A stretch of DNA of 25,400 nucleotides from a virus. The notes under the pieces are model-generated. The model had not been told where the DNA came from, made no database searches, and saw only the letters and a list, made by a program, of their open reading frames with translations. This document shows positions 8,404 to 14,869 of the stretch, one piece after another. The stretch is from IMG/VR virus record IMGVR_UViG_3300037882_003789, positions 1-25,400 of that record. One strand, 5' to 3'. The number at the start of each line of letters is the position of its first letter. Positions within the stretch are counted from its first letter, which is position 1. The translations under genes were made by a program, and so were the position numbers.

Positions 8404-8648
8404 AAAAAACGGGTGAGGCCCTCCGATAAAATCCGGGTATCGAATTCATCAAATTTCAATTTGCTGAAATCGTCCTGGTAGATGGTTGCCAGCACCGATT
8501 TGGTTTTTTCTTCATCGGTGCAAACTTCCAGGAGCGCCACAGCATACTGCCGGGCGTCGCTATCCAGGAGGCCGAATTGTTTTAAATTTTTAAGAGCCTG
8601 GGGGGTCACTTTGTTAAGTGTCAGTTGCTGCTTGCTGTTTTTTTCCAT
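8373..8648 (-). CDS. Tail assembly chaperone, G-type
   Basis: This 91-residue alpha-helical protein lies between the likely tail tube gene and the tape measure, the usual place of lambda gpG-like chaperones. The ATG at 8648 was chosen over GTG at 8651 because the GGGAGG site leaves 5 nt before ATG but only 2 before GTG. The sequence holds KVTPQALKNLKQFGLLDSDA and a Cys-Thr-Asp-Glu stretch, with no known enzyme motif. Residue 82 is the Leu of the slippery codon, after which normal reading gives 9 more residues. It would work in the cytoplasm with the GT fusion on the tape measure. Confidence 0.75.
   Translation of the reverse strand: MEKNSKQQLTLNKVTPQALKNLKQFGLLDSDARQYAVALLEVCTDEEKTKSVLATIYQDDFSKLKFDEFDTRILSEGLTRFLQKFINASLN
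8403..8409 (-). promoter_or_regulatory. -1 ribosomal frameshift heptamer TTTTTTG
   Basis: On the minus strand the zero frame reads CGT TTT TTG, so the heptamer T TTT TTG has the X XXY YYZ form. Slipping back one base puts the ribosome exactly in the frame of the downstream extension, which is open from there to 8146. The zero-frame stop TAG comes 9 codons later. I did not find a convincing downstream stem-loop by eye. Confidence 0.7.
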
Positions 8649-8677
8649 CACTTCCTCCCTAAGAAAGTTTAGGTTAA

Positions 8678-9148
8678 TTAATCGTTATCCCACACCAATT
8701 CACTGGTGTCGGTTCCTTTCGCCTTCAGTTTTAAATACGTCCACTGGCCATGCTCAAAGGGCAATTCCACCGGGTCAACAAATTGAATGTCGGTAATGTC
8801 AAGGGTCTGGATTAAACCGTCGCTGGCACGAACTACCCCAAAACGAATGTCGTATTTGGGCAGCGTGCGGAAACCCTGGGTTTTGGTGAAAACGCTGGAA
8901 CTGTGAGTGCCGCCCAATGCCAATACCAGGTGGTCGAGGGTGGCGGCCATCATTACAAAATCGGATTCAAACAGGGTACCAACCTCAGCGCGGGTATTGG
9001 GGGCCGGGCTGTTGGAACTCATACGCTCCACAATCGCCGGGGCAATGTTTATGCGGGCTACTTCTTTGGCCAGTTTATTTTCGGAAGCGGCATCCAGGTC
9101 TCCACCTGCTGCCACAATCTTCACATAAGTTGCGTGTAAAAAATCCAT
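8678..9148 (-). CDS. Probable major tail (tube) protein
   Basis: The 156-residue soluble protein is rich in beta-type segments after an N-terminal helix: NTRAEVGTLFESDFVMM, then FTKTQGFRTLPKYDIRFGVV, then FVDPVELPFEHGQWTYLKLK. It lies immediately before the chaperone pair and tape measure, where siphoviruses place the tail tube gene. Its ATG overlaps the stop of the small membrane protein gene upstream (TAATG). No family signature was certain, so the tube assignment is from position and general make-up. A head-tail joining protein is the alternative. Confidence 0.6.
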   Translation of the reverse strand: MDFLHATYVKIVAAGGDLDAASENKLAKEVARINIAPAIVERMSSNSPAPNTRAEVGTLFESDFVMMAATLDHLVLALGGTHSSSVFTKTQGFRTLPKYDIRFGVVRASDGLIQTLDITDIQFVDPVELPFEHGQWTYLKLKAKGTDTSELVWDND

Positions 9149-9387
9149 TATCGCCTCGATCTTTTATTTTCTAACGTCTCTACTTTATCCCACAGTCGCC
9201 CAAGTTTTTCCTCGGTCTCCGGTCGCGGGATGTAATCTTCGAATCTCTGCTCTATCTTAATTAGCAAATTGTTGATGTTGTGAATATCGGTTTTCACGGA
9301 GCTTAAGAACCAGATTAAAACCCCGGCATGTCCCAGGATAAATAATACTACCCCGACTAAAATTTCTACATTGATGGTCATGGTCAT
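9148..9387 (-). CDS. Small membrane protein with coiled coil (XhlA/spanin-like shape)
   Basis: The 79-residue product has one N-terminal membrane helix (VEILVGVVLFILGHAGVLIW), then a heptad-rich stretch (VKTDIHNINNLLIKIEQRF) and a charged tail. This shape is shared by XhlA-type proteins and by some inner-membrane spanins. It overlaps the gene before it (ATGA) and the gene after it. Location inside the head-tail cluster is unusual for a lysis gene, so a role in lysis is a guess from topology only. Confidence 0.6.
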   Translation of the reverse strand: MTMTINVEILVGVVLFILGHAGVLIWFLSSVKTDIHNINNLLIKIEQRFEDYIPRPETEEKLGRLWDKVETLENKRSRR

Positions 9388-9575
9388 TTAACATCCCGTT
9401 GGCCTTTTCCATTTGCATAACGATGCTCAAAAATATTAGCCATTGCGGTCGGCGTTAACAGCGAACCGATTCCCAGGCCAAGATTAAAGGCGTCGATGTG
9501 GGGATTCTGAACCATCAAAATGCCGTAAATGACCAGCCCCAAAATGGTTTGCCAAAATTTTCTACTTCCCACCAT
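9384..9575 (-). CDS. Small membrane protein, holin-like size
   Basis: The 63-residue protein has two hydrophobic stretches (FWQTILGLVIYGILMV and FNLGLGIGSLLTPTAMANIF) and a charged C-terminus ending GQRDVK. It overlaps its upstream neighbour by 14 bp and its downstream neighbour by 4 bp. Size and topology fit a class II holin, and it is paired with the coiled-coil membrane protein. No endolysin gene is nearby, so the function remains open. Confidence 0.6.
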   Translation of the reverse strand: MVGSRKFWQTILGLVIYGILMVQNPHIDAFNLGLGIGSLLTPTAMANIFEHRYANGKGQRDVK

Positions 9576-9846
9576 CTTGCTGCTCCAGTTCCGGGCATTT
9601 AAAACCCCAGTTTTTTACTAATACCAGTGCTTTTTTAGGAGTAGTCCAGGCCAGGCCATCTTCAAACTTGACACCAAAAACCCGTTTGTTTTCATGAACG
9701 GCGTCGCTGTAAACCATCACGGTTTTTTTTGCCGGTTTTTCCACTTCCTCCAATATTGCAGGAGTATCAACAGGCGTTTCTTCCACGTCGGATATTGAAC
9801 CGTCAATCTCAAAACCTTCGGCAATTTGTGATTTTCTCTTGCCCAT
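9562..9846 (-). CDS. Hypothetical phage protein (94 aa)
   Basis: I do not recognise this protein. It is small, soluble and charged, with an acidic first half (DGSISDVEETPVDTPAILEE) and a basic, hydrophobic second half (ENKRVFGVKFEDGLAWTT). The start overlaps the stop of the preceding gene (TAATG), so it is part of the coupled structural cluster. A minor head or head-tail joining role is possible by position only. Confidence 0.6.
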   Translation of the reverse strand: MGKRKSQIAEGFEIDGSISDVEETPVDTPAILEEVEKPAKKTVMVYSDAVHENKRVFGVKFEDGLAWTTPKKALVLVKNWGFKCPELEQQDGGK

Positions 9847-10184
9847 TATGCCGACATCCTTATTGCCGCCACCGTTACCGAAGTGACACCGGAGTAAGTT
9901 ACCTGAACATTACCATCTCCATCATTGAACCCCACTTGGTTGATGGGGCCAATCATCCGTTCCTCTCCATTGGTAACCGCTACAACTACGTCTTCCTGGG
10001 CGGTTCCTGCCGGGGGATTGGGATGCTGCGAGGCAATGGTTACATTGATGGGAGAGCCGCCGCCGTTTTTAACGTGCAGAAAGGTTTTGCCGTCGTTAGG
10101 GAATTCATCCCCGCCACCGGCTGCCGCTGCGTAGGTAGCTTCCAGGCCGGTAATCGCCATTTCTTGAATTGCCAGAGTCGCCAT
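9846..10184 (-). CDS. Putative capsid decoration/structural protein (112 aa)
   Basis: The product is a small beta-rich protein: an N-terminal MATLAIQEMAITGLEATYAA, an FPNDGKTFLHVKNGGG motif, then VTIASQHPNPP and a C-terminal VQVTYSGVTSVTVAAIRM. The NDGxTFLHVKNG stretch resembles small head-decoration-type proteins seen next to capsid genes in many phages. It lies three genes after the capsid, in the same coupled cluster. The decoration role is inferred from this resemblance and position. Confidence 0.65.
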   Translation of the reverse strand: MATLAIQEMAITGLEATYAAAAGGGDEFPNDGKTFLHVKNGGGSPINVTIASQHPNPPAGTAQEDVVVAVTNGEERMIGPINQVGFNDGDGNVQVTYSGVTSVTVAAIRMSA

Positions 10185-10471
10185 TACTTTTTACCCTTCC
10201 TTTTATTATCAAAACCGCCGCCCGCTAATTTCATATTGGCTTCCGGCTTTCCGGTGATATTGGTGTCAGAGAGATTCTCATCCCCAGGATTTTCATCCGC
10301 TAAATTTCCATCCAGGCCGGAGTTTTTGAGATGATAGCGGTAAGGCCCTTTCGGATCGGTTAATTTTATCGCAAGGAATTCATCTTCGGTTACCCCGATT
10401 CCATCGATGAAGGTAAGACCTTCACGCACGCCTCGGAAATTCCGGTTGGGAGTTGCAATAATAAAACGCAT
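10184..10471 (-). CDS. Hypothetical structural-cluster protein (95 aa)
   Basis: The 95-residue protein has a folded-looking N-terminus (MRFIIATPNRNFRGVREGL, then a short acidic stretch). The C-terminal half is polar, likely disordered, with Asn/Asp-rich segments and a very basic KRKGKK end. No family was recognised. It overlaps the exported-protein gene upstream and the decoration-like gene downstream by one base each. A role in head completion is only positional. Confidence 0.6.
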   Translation of the reverse strand: MRFIIATPNRNFRGVREGLTFIDGIGVTEDEFLAIKLTDPKGPYRYHLKNSGLDGNLADENPGDENLSDTNITGKPEANMKLAGGGFDNKRKGKK

Positions 10472-11031
10472 TAGTATTCCTCCTGATAAGCATACAGGTA
10501 AGCGTTGAATACCGTATCGGATCGGTTTAAAGCCACTCCGAAAATCTTCATACGGTATTGGGGATACTTCTTATTATTGAAATTCAACTGGGCGACCGTG
10601 CGGGTTTCCGAGGTCAAATCGGTAAATAAAGTATCGACCGGATCCCAGTTACTGCCGTCAAAACTTCCCTCGATATAACCGGTAATTTTGGGAGAGCCGG
10701 CTGCCGAGGTTGCCTGGTATTGAATCCAGAACGGTCGTCCAACATGCCCACCCTTATCCGCAATAGTTAAAAAAGCGCCGCTGGCCAGGGTATCCATCGT
10801 GCTTACCGTGTCACGATTGCTGCCCCAGTAAACGTTATCATATTTGCCCAGTTTAAAAGTCGCGCTGGTCAGGGTGTCGATGCTATCCACCGTGCAGGTA
10901 AACCGGAAAATTTCTCCGTAGGGCTGTGAATCCTTACGGGCGTTATTGCTCCATTCGCCATCCCCCGCCCAGGCGGTAAAGGCCAGTAGAATAAAAAACA
11001 GGATAAACGAAAAATTAAATTTGAATTTCAT
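10471..11031 (-). CDS. Exported protein with signal peptide next to capsid gene (186 aa)
   Basis: The N-terminus is a clear Sec signal (MKFKFNFSFILFFILLAF, then a TAWA|GD cleavage-like site). The mature part is beta-rich with regular Asp/Thr/Ser repeats (VDSIDTL, STMDTLASGAF, PVDTLFTDL), followed by FNNKKYPQYRMKIFG, which recalls F5/8-type or immunoglobulin-like folds. GAGGTAGCT precedes the ATG. It sits between the capsid gene and the decoration-like gene, where a virion protein would be expected, so the export signal is odd. The function is unknown. A periplasmic or surface protein of the lysogen is one option. Confidence 0.7.
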   Translation of the reverse strand: MKFKFNFSFILFFILLAFTAWAGDGEWSNNARKDSQPYGEIFRFTCTVDSIDTLTSATFKLGKYDNVYWGSNRDTVSTMDTLASGAFLTIADKGGHVGRPFWIQYQATSAAGSPKITGYIEGSFDGSNWDPVDTLFTDLTSETRTVAQLNFNNKKYPQYRMKIFGVALNRSDTVFNAYLYAYQEEY

Positions 11032-11051
11032 AGCTACCTCGTTTTAAGCAC

Positions 11052-11100
11052 AGCCAGGGTTGTTAATCCTAAGCGTTTCCGCCGACAGGCAACCCTGGCT
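11052..11100. terminator. 11-bp inverted repeat after the capsid gene
   Basis: AGCCAGGGTTG (11052-11062) is exactly complementary to CAACCCTGGCT (11090-11100), with a 27-nt loop. It lies in the 151-nt gap between the capsid stop and the next start. On the minus strand (direction of transcription) no T-run follows directly, so attenuation or mRNA stabilisation is as likely as termination. Confidence 0.45.
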
Positions 11101-11127
11101 TTTCAGGGTTGGTTTACAATTTTAAAG

Positions 11128-11167
11128 ACGGGCCTGCGTGCCAGGTTGTCCGGCCCAGCAAGCCCGT
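11128..11167 (-). terminator. Hairpin with T/A tail just past capsid stop
   Basis: On the minus strand ACGGGC (11167-11162) pairs with GCCCGT (11133-11128). The internal GGGCC and GGCCC segments offer an alternative stem. CTTTAAAATT follows. Read-through past this point would lower expression of the downstream tail genes relative to capsid, as is usual in phage late operons. Confidence 0.45.
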
Positions 11168-11182
11168 TCGCCTTATCTAGGC

Positions 11183-12109
11183 TTAATTCAGTTTCCATCC
11201 TTGCGACAACACCAGCGCCCAGGGTTTCTGCAAACCTAAAACCATATCCAGGTTGATATTGGTCAACAGGTAATTTCCGCTTTGGCCGGCGTCGCGGGCA
11301 ATTAAACCCACCGAGGTTAATGCCGAAACATTATCCGCCTCGCCCCATTGCGTAAAGAATACGCTGGAGGAATTACCACCGTTGACCGCTTCCGTGAACG
11401 GTAGCAGCGGAACGCCATCGGCGTCATAACCGGCGCCCTTTAAAATCACGTTGCGAATTTGCGGGATCGGCACTCCAAATTCGTCGATGGTTTCCCGGTA
11501 GTAACCCAGACTTTTACCCACCGTTACCCAGCGGGTCAAAAGGTCTTCGTTCATGTAGGCAATCGGGTTGACTGCCCGAAGCTTCTGGGCTTCTTTCAGA
11601 AAGGCTTCCACTGCCAATTGTTGCGCTTCTATTACGCCGTCACTGTTACCAGCCGGAACTAAAACGCCGTTTTCGTTGGTGTAGCTGCCACTGGCAATTT
11701 TCCGTAAGCCGTTAAAATCTTCTGCATCCGCCGCGGCGTCGCCCTCAAAAATAAGATACTGCAAACGGAAACCGGCTTGCCGGGCTTCCCGCTGGATTTG
11801 CCGGATCATCGCGGTCGGTAAATCATATCCCCGATCCGCATAAACCACGTCGACCTTTGCATCAAACGATACAATCTTTTTAGTCAAGGTTGCCGGAACC
11901 GGGGTGGGCGGGGTGGCGCTGTTATCCTCGTTTAAGGAACGGGTAATTTTAGCTTTCGCCGCCGCGTCAAAATCCTGGTAGATAGTATCGCTGGAACCGG
12001 GTTGCGCGTAAAACTCAATATCCTCCAGCGCCGGAGCGACTTCGGCCAGGGCGTCAATCGCCGTATTGGTGAGATTATCACTGGCGGAAATTTCTCTAAT
12101 TCGTGCCAT
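11183..12109 (-). CDS. Major capsid protein
   Basis: The product has 308 residues, the typical size for Mu gpT/HK97-fold capsid proteins. The N-terminus (MARIREISASDNLTNTAIDA) is followed by a VYADRGYDLPTAMIRQIQRE spine-helix-like stretch. A middle domain has AYMNEDLLTRWVTVGKSLGY and the C-terminus has KPWALVLSQGWKLN. It comes directly after the protease/scaffold gene and before small structural genes, the standard order. AGGAAAAG precedes the ATG. It would form the icosahedral shell after scaffold removal. The assignment rests on length, position and general sequence character. Confidence 0.85.
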   Translation of the reverse strand: MARIREISASDNLTNTAIDALAEVAPALEDIEFYAQPGSSDTIYQDFDAAAKAKITRSLNEDNSATPPTPVPATLTKKIVSFDAKVDVVYADRGYDLPTAMIRQIQREARQAGFRLQYLIFEGDAAADAEDFNGLRKIASGSYTNENGVLVPAGNSDGVIEAQQLAVEAFLKEAQKLRAVNPIAYMNEDLLTRWVTVGKSLGYYRETIDEFGVPIPQIRNVILKGAGYDADGVPLLPFTEAVNGGNSSSVFFTQWGEADNVSALTSVGLIARDAGQSGNYLLTNINLDMVLGLQKPWALVLSQGWKLN

Positions 12110-12129
12110 GTTCTTTTCCTTTTAAATGA

Positions 12130-12627
12130 TTAATTACGGTTTTCGTAGTATTTGGCATCCAGGCCGCGTTGCTGCCATTTCAAACGCAATTCCTCCGCAG
12201 CGTCTTTCGCGTGGTTTTTCTTTACCGGTTTTTCCTGGGCTTGCGGAGTTTCCAGGCTGCCCGGTTTGGCGGCATTGGCTTTGATGTTATCCAACACTTC
12301 TTTGGTTTTGGCAAAATTCTGTTTGGCGGAGTTAATATAAATCTCTTTTTGCGCCGGGGTAATTTTACCGGCGTTGATGGCGCTGTTTACCAGTGCTTCC
12401 ACCGCTTCATTCACACGGGATTCCTCCCGTTCTTTTTCCCGATTTTCAATCGCTTCCAGGCGCACTTCCCATTCTTCTTTTTTCTTTTCGCCTTCCGGAT
12501 GCGGTTTATCTTCCGGTTTTTCGGGATCGGGTGCAGCATTCAATTTTTCTACTGCTGCCTCCACTTGCTCCGGGGTGGCGTCTTCCGGCAACCCCAGTTT
12601 CTTTAAAAATTCTGCGGAAAATTTCAT
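12130..12627 (-). CDS. Nested scaffold protein (gpZ-like), in-frame internal start
   Basis: Met166 of the protease gene begins MKFSAEFLKKLGLPEDATPE, and a GAGGA site lies 4 nt upstream of its ATG at 12627. Translation from here would give a separate 165-residue scaffold without the protease domain. Mu genes I and Z have this nested arrangement. The charged coiled-coil composition fits a scaffold. Spacing is slightly short, so use of this start is likely but not certain. Confidence 0.5.
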   Translation of the reverse strand: MKFSAEFLKKLGLPEDATPEQVEAAVEKLNAAPDPEKPEDKPHPEGEKKKEEWEVRLEAIENREKEREESRVNEAVEALVNSAINAGKITPAQKEIYINSAKQNFAKTKEVLDNIKANAAKPGSLETPQAQEKPVKKNHAKDAAEELRLKWQQRGLDAKYYENRN

Positions 12628-13122
12628 ATCATCCTCGTGGTTTGAGTTACGAATATGGTCTATTTCGTTGTCAAGATACGGCTCATTGGTAAGCGCCACG
12701 TGCAACAATTGTGCACCGATGGGCATCCCCAACTTATTGCGACTTTCCAAAACGTAAGCCGGGGAAAGATACCGGTATTCCCGGTTCTTCACCATCTCCG
12801 TAGCGTGCGGCGTAAAGTCCGGGTATTTAACATACAACCCATCTTCCAGAACCTCCGCCGATGCACTCCATCCGGCTGCGCGGGTATCACCAAACAACGA
12901 ACGATGTTCAAAGTCAAAGAGTAAATCCTTTTTGCTGTTATTGAAATTATCCGCCATCTGTTGCAGATGGGTAGCGGTAATTTCATGTGGGCCGTCCGGA
13001 TGATTTGGGAAAACCCCAATGGGAACCACTTTAATAAAGTCGCCCTGGGCGATTTCTACCGCGTTAAAAAAACAGCCCTTTTTTCTGCTTGACTTATTTC
13101 TAAAAATTGCTAACTTAAACAC
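12130..13122 (-). CDS. Mu gpI-like prohead protease with C-terminal scaffold
   Basis: The protein has 330 residues. Residues 1-160 carry features of the phage I-like protease family: an FPNHPDGPHEI stretch, a DFEHRS motif with D70, E72 and H73, REYRYLSPAY at 114-123 and ALTNEP at 143-148. Residues 166-330 are highly charged and helical (EKKKEEWEVRLEAIENREKE), as in scaffolds. The start is GTG at 13122, with AAAGG 11 nt upstream. It directly precedes the capsid gene. The protease would mature the prohead and degrade the scaffold. The gene starts a leftward operon from the divergent region shared with the portal. Confidence 0.85.
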   Translation of the reverse strand: MFKLAIFRNKSSRKKGCFFNAVEIAQGDFIKVVPIGVFPNHPDGPHEITATHLQQMADNFNNSKKDLLFDFEHRSLFGDTRAAGWSASAEVLEDGLYVKYPDFTPHATEMVKNREYRYLSPAYVLESRNKLGMPIGAQLLHVALTNEPYLDNEIDHIRNSNHEDDMKFSAEFLKKLGLPEDATPEQVEAAVEKLNAAPDPEKPEDKPHPEGEKKKEEWEVRLEAIENREKEREESRVNEAVEALVNSAINAGKITPAQKEIYINSAKQNFAKTKEVLDNIKANAAKPGSLETPQAQEKPVKKNHAKDAAEELRLKWQQRGLDAKYYENRN

Positions 13123-13274
13123 GTTCGTTTTTGCCTTTCTTGTTCAAGACATCGTAAAAATAATTCCCCAAACCCCATTTTTAAAGAGTTCTCGCCACAA
13201 CTATACTGCCGTGCGCTAAATTTTAGTAAACGCCGTTGGCCTGTTATAAATTTCCCGCTGTCGAAAGGAATGAT
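13123..13274. promoter_or_regulatory. Divergent late promoter region between protease and portal
   Basis: The 152-bp gap separates two diverging late operons and so should hold promoters for both. On the plus strand an extended -10 element TGTTATAAA lies at 13242-13250, with only a poor -35 (TTTAGT at 13222). This is what an activator-dependent late promoter often looks like. On the minus strand I saw no convincing -10/-35 pair. AAAGGAA at 13264-13270 is the portal ribosome binding site. Confidence 0.4.
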
Positions 13275-14393
13275 ATGCTAACGGTAAACAAAAAAATTTC
13301 TCAAGCGCGGGTGCAGTTCAACCCCGATTTTTACAAACGCGCTTATCAGCAATACAAAGATGGGGTCTTTACTGATCTGATTGCCTTGATGAAAGAATCG
13401 GCCATCGATAGCTACGTTGCCGGATGCCTCGCCAGCCGCCGTTCCGGTTTCCAGCGGGATTGGACAATCAAACCCTTTGATCCCGATAACGCCGCCGACC
13501 AGGAACGCGCCCTGTTTATCCAGAACATGTTTGAGAATATCAACTCCCGGTTGTTCTTTAAAAAAATCCATGAAGCCACCACCTACATTTATAGCGTGAT
13601 CGACTTTGAGTGGGAAGTCATTAACGGCTTACAGGTTATCACCGGGTTTAAATGGTATGATCAAAAATATTTCAAGTATGACCAGGACGGTATTTTGAAA
13701 GTCGATTGGGGAAAGAGCCTGCGCCCCATCCCGGAAACCACGTTGGTTTGCGAGAGCAAAGAAACTCCCATCATGCTGCCGGTGCTGCGCGACTTTATCT
13801 TGAAAAATTTTGGCCTGGAATCCTGGGCTTCTTTCATCGAAGCCTTCGGTGAAGGAATCCTGATTGGAAAATATCCCCCCGGCGCTACCGCCGATTTTAA
13901 ACAGGAATTGGAAGACGGCCTGGATGCCATTGCCCGCAGCAGCCGCGGCACCATGCCCCAGGGCACCGAAATCGACATCGTGGAAACCAACCGCACCACC
14001 GGCGATCATAAAGATTTTACACAAGTGTGCAACGAGGGTATTGCCATCAGCCTGCTGGGGCACGCCAACGCCGTGCAGGATAGTAGTGGAATGCGGATCG
14101 GTGAAAACCTCGCTCCCTTCAAAGTGCGGCGAGACCTGGCCCTTGATGATATGTATTTTATCGAACCTTGCATCAATAAAGCCATACATATCATCTACGA
14201 TCAAAATTATGCTGATGCCCGCTACCCGCTTTTCCGAATGGATAAAAGCGAGCCTATCAACATCACCGAGCGCCTGGATGTTTTGGATACCGCCTTCAAC
14301 CAGGGTTTGATCATCGACCCCGACGAATACCGCAAGCTCGGTTTAAAAGTTCAGGATGACCAGGAACCCTTACAAAAGGATTCCATCTTATGA
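13275..14393 (+). CDS. Phage portal protein, DUF935 (Mu gp29-like)
   Basis: This 372-residue portal forms the dodecameric DNA entry vertex. I use ATG 13275, preceded by AAAGGAA. A TTG 13 codons upstream lacks a site and overlaps the promoter. Family-like segments are ESAIDSYVAGCLASRRSGF near residue 45, DFEWEVINGLQVITGFKWYD in the middle, and WASFIEAFGEGILIGKYPPG, which corresponds to the conserved FxExyG region of gp29-like portals. The C-terminal GHANAVQDSSGMRIGENLAP is also typical. The gene overlaps the small terminase gene (ATGA). In Mu the portal follows the terminases, whereas here it precedes them. Confidence 0.9.
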   Translation: MLTVNKKISQARVQFNPDFYKRAYQQYKDGVFTDLIALMKESAIDSYVAGCLASRRSGFQRDWTIKPFDPDNAADQERALFIQNMFENINSRLFFKKIHEATTYIYSVIDFEWEVINGLQVITGFKWYDQKYFKYDQDGILKVDWGKSLRPIPETTLVCESKETPIMLPVLRDFILKNFGLESWASFIEAFGEGILIGKYPPGATADFKQELEDGLDAIARSSRGTMPQGTEIDIVETNRTTGDHKDFTQVCNEGIAISLLGHANAVQDSSGMRIGENLAPFKVRRDLALDDMYFIEPCINKAIHIIYDQNYADARYPLFRMDKSEPINITERLDVLDTAFNQGLIIDPDEYRKLGLKVQDDQEPLQKDSIL

Positions 14394-14869
14394 AATTCTC
14401 CGCCACCGTTTACAACGAAGCCAAACGCCTATTCATTGAGGAAGAATTGAGCCTGCATCAAATCTCTGCCCGTTTTAACGGCCACCCCAGCGCCCCGGCC
14501 ATTCACAAGTGGTCGAAGATTCCTGACAATGATGGAAAGACCTGGAAGGACTATAAACTTGCCTACCGTGATGAACTATACAATATGGTTTCTCCCCAGG
14601 CCATTGCCGTAAAAATTTTGGATAACATCCAGAAGCTTTTGAACAACGAGAACTTCGGCACCAAAGACGCCGACGCCCTGGCTAAACTCCAAAAGAGTAT
14701 GCAGAAAATCACCGATCCCAAATACCAGATACCGGTGATGTATTCCATGCTCACCGACCAGATGAAGTTTTTCCAGAAACATTACCCGCAGATCGTCAAC
14801 AAGGATTTGGTGGATGCTATCCGGCATTTCAAAAACGAGTTGGGAAAGAGGTTGAGCAGTGGACAGTAA
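14390..14869 (+). CDS. Terminase small subunit-like protein (Mu gp27 position)
   Basis: The product has 159 residues. The N-terminal third is a helix-turn-helix (AKRLFIEEELSLHQISARFN, followed by IHKWSK) like those of small terminases that read packaging sites. The rest is helical with a regular charged pattern (KILDNIQKLLNNENFG, ADALAKLQKSMQKI), suitable for ring formation. It overlaps the portal stop and ends inside the start of the large terminase gene. In Mu-like phages the small terminase starts packaging from the integrated end. Confidence 0.8.
   Translation: MKFSATVYNEAKRLFIEEELSLHQISARFNGHPSAPAIHKWSKIPDNDGKTWKDYKLAYRDELYNMVSPQAIAVKILDNIQKLLNNENFGTKDADALAKLQKSMQKITDPKYQIPVMYSMLTDQMKFFQKHYPQIVNKDLVDAIRHFKNELGKRLSSGQ

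Noticed and set aside
9729-10334. 201-codon frame on the plus strand
   Set aside because: It runs antisense across three tightly coupled minus-strand genes. The peptide is low-quality and Pro/Arg-rich.
13236-13274. N-terminal extension of the portal from TTG 13236
   Set aside because: The extension would overlap the extended -10 element and lacks a ribosome binding site. ATG 13275 has AAAGGAA.
13629-14204. 191-codon frame on the minus strand
   Set aside because: It is antisense to the portal gene, with a His/Gly/Phe-rich composition typical of a shadow.
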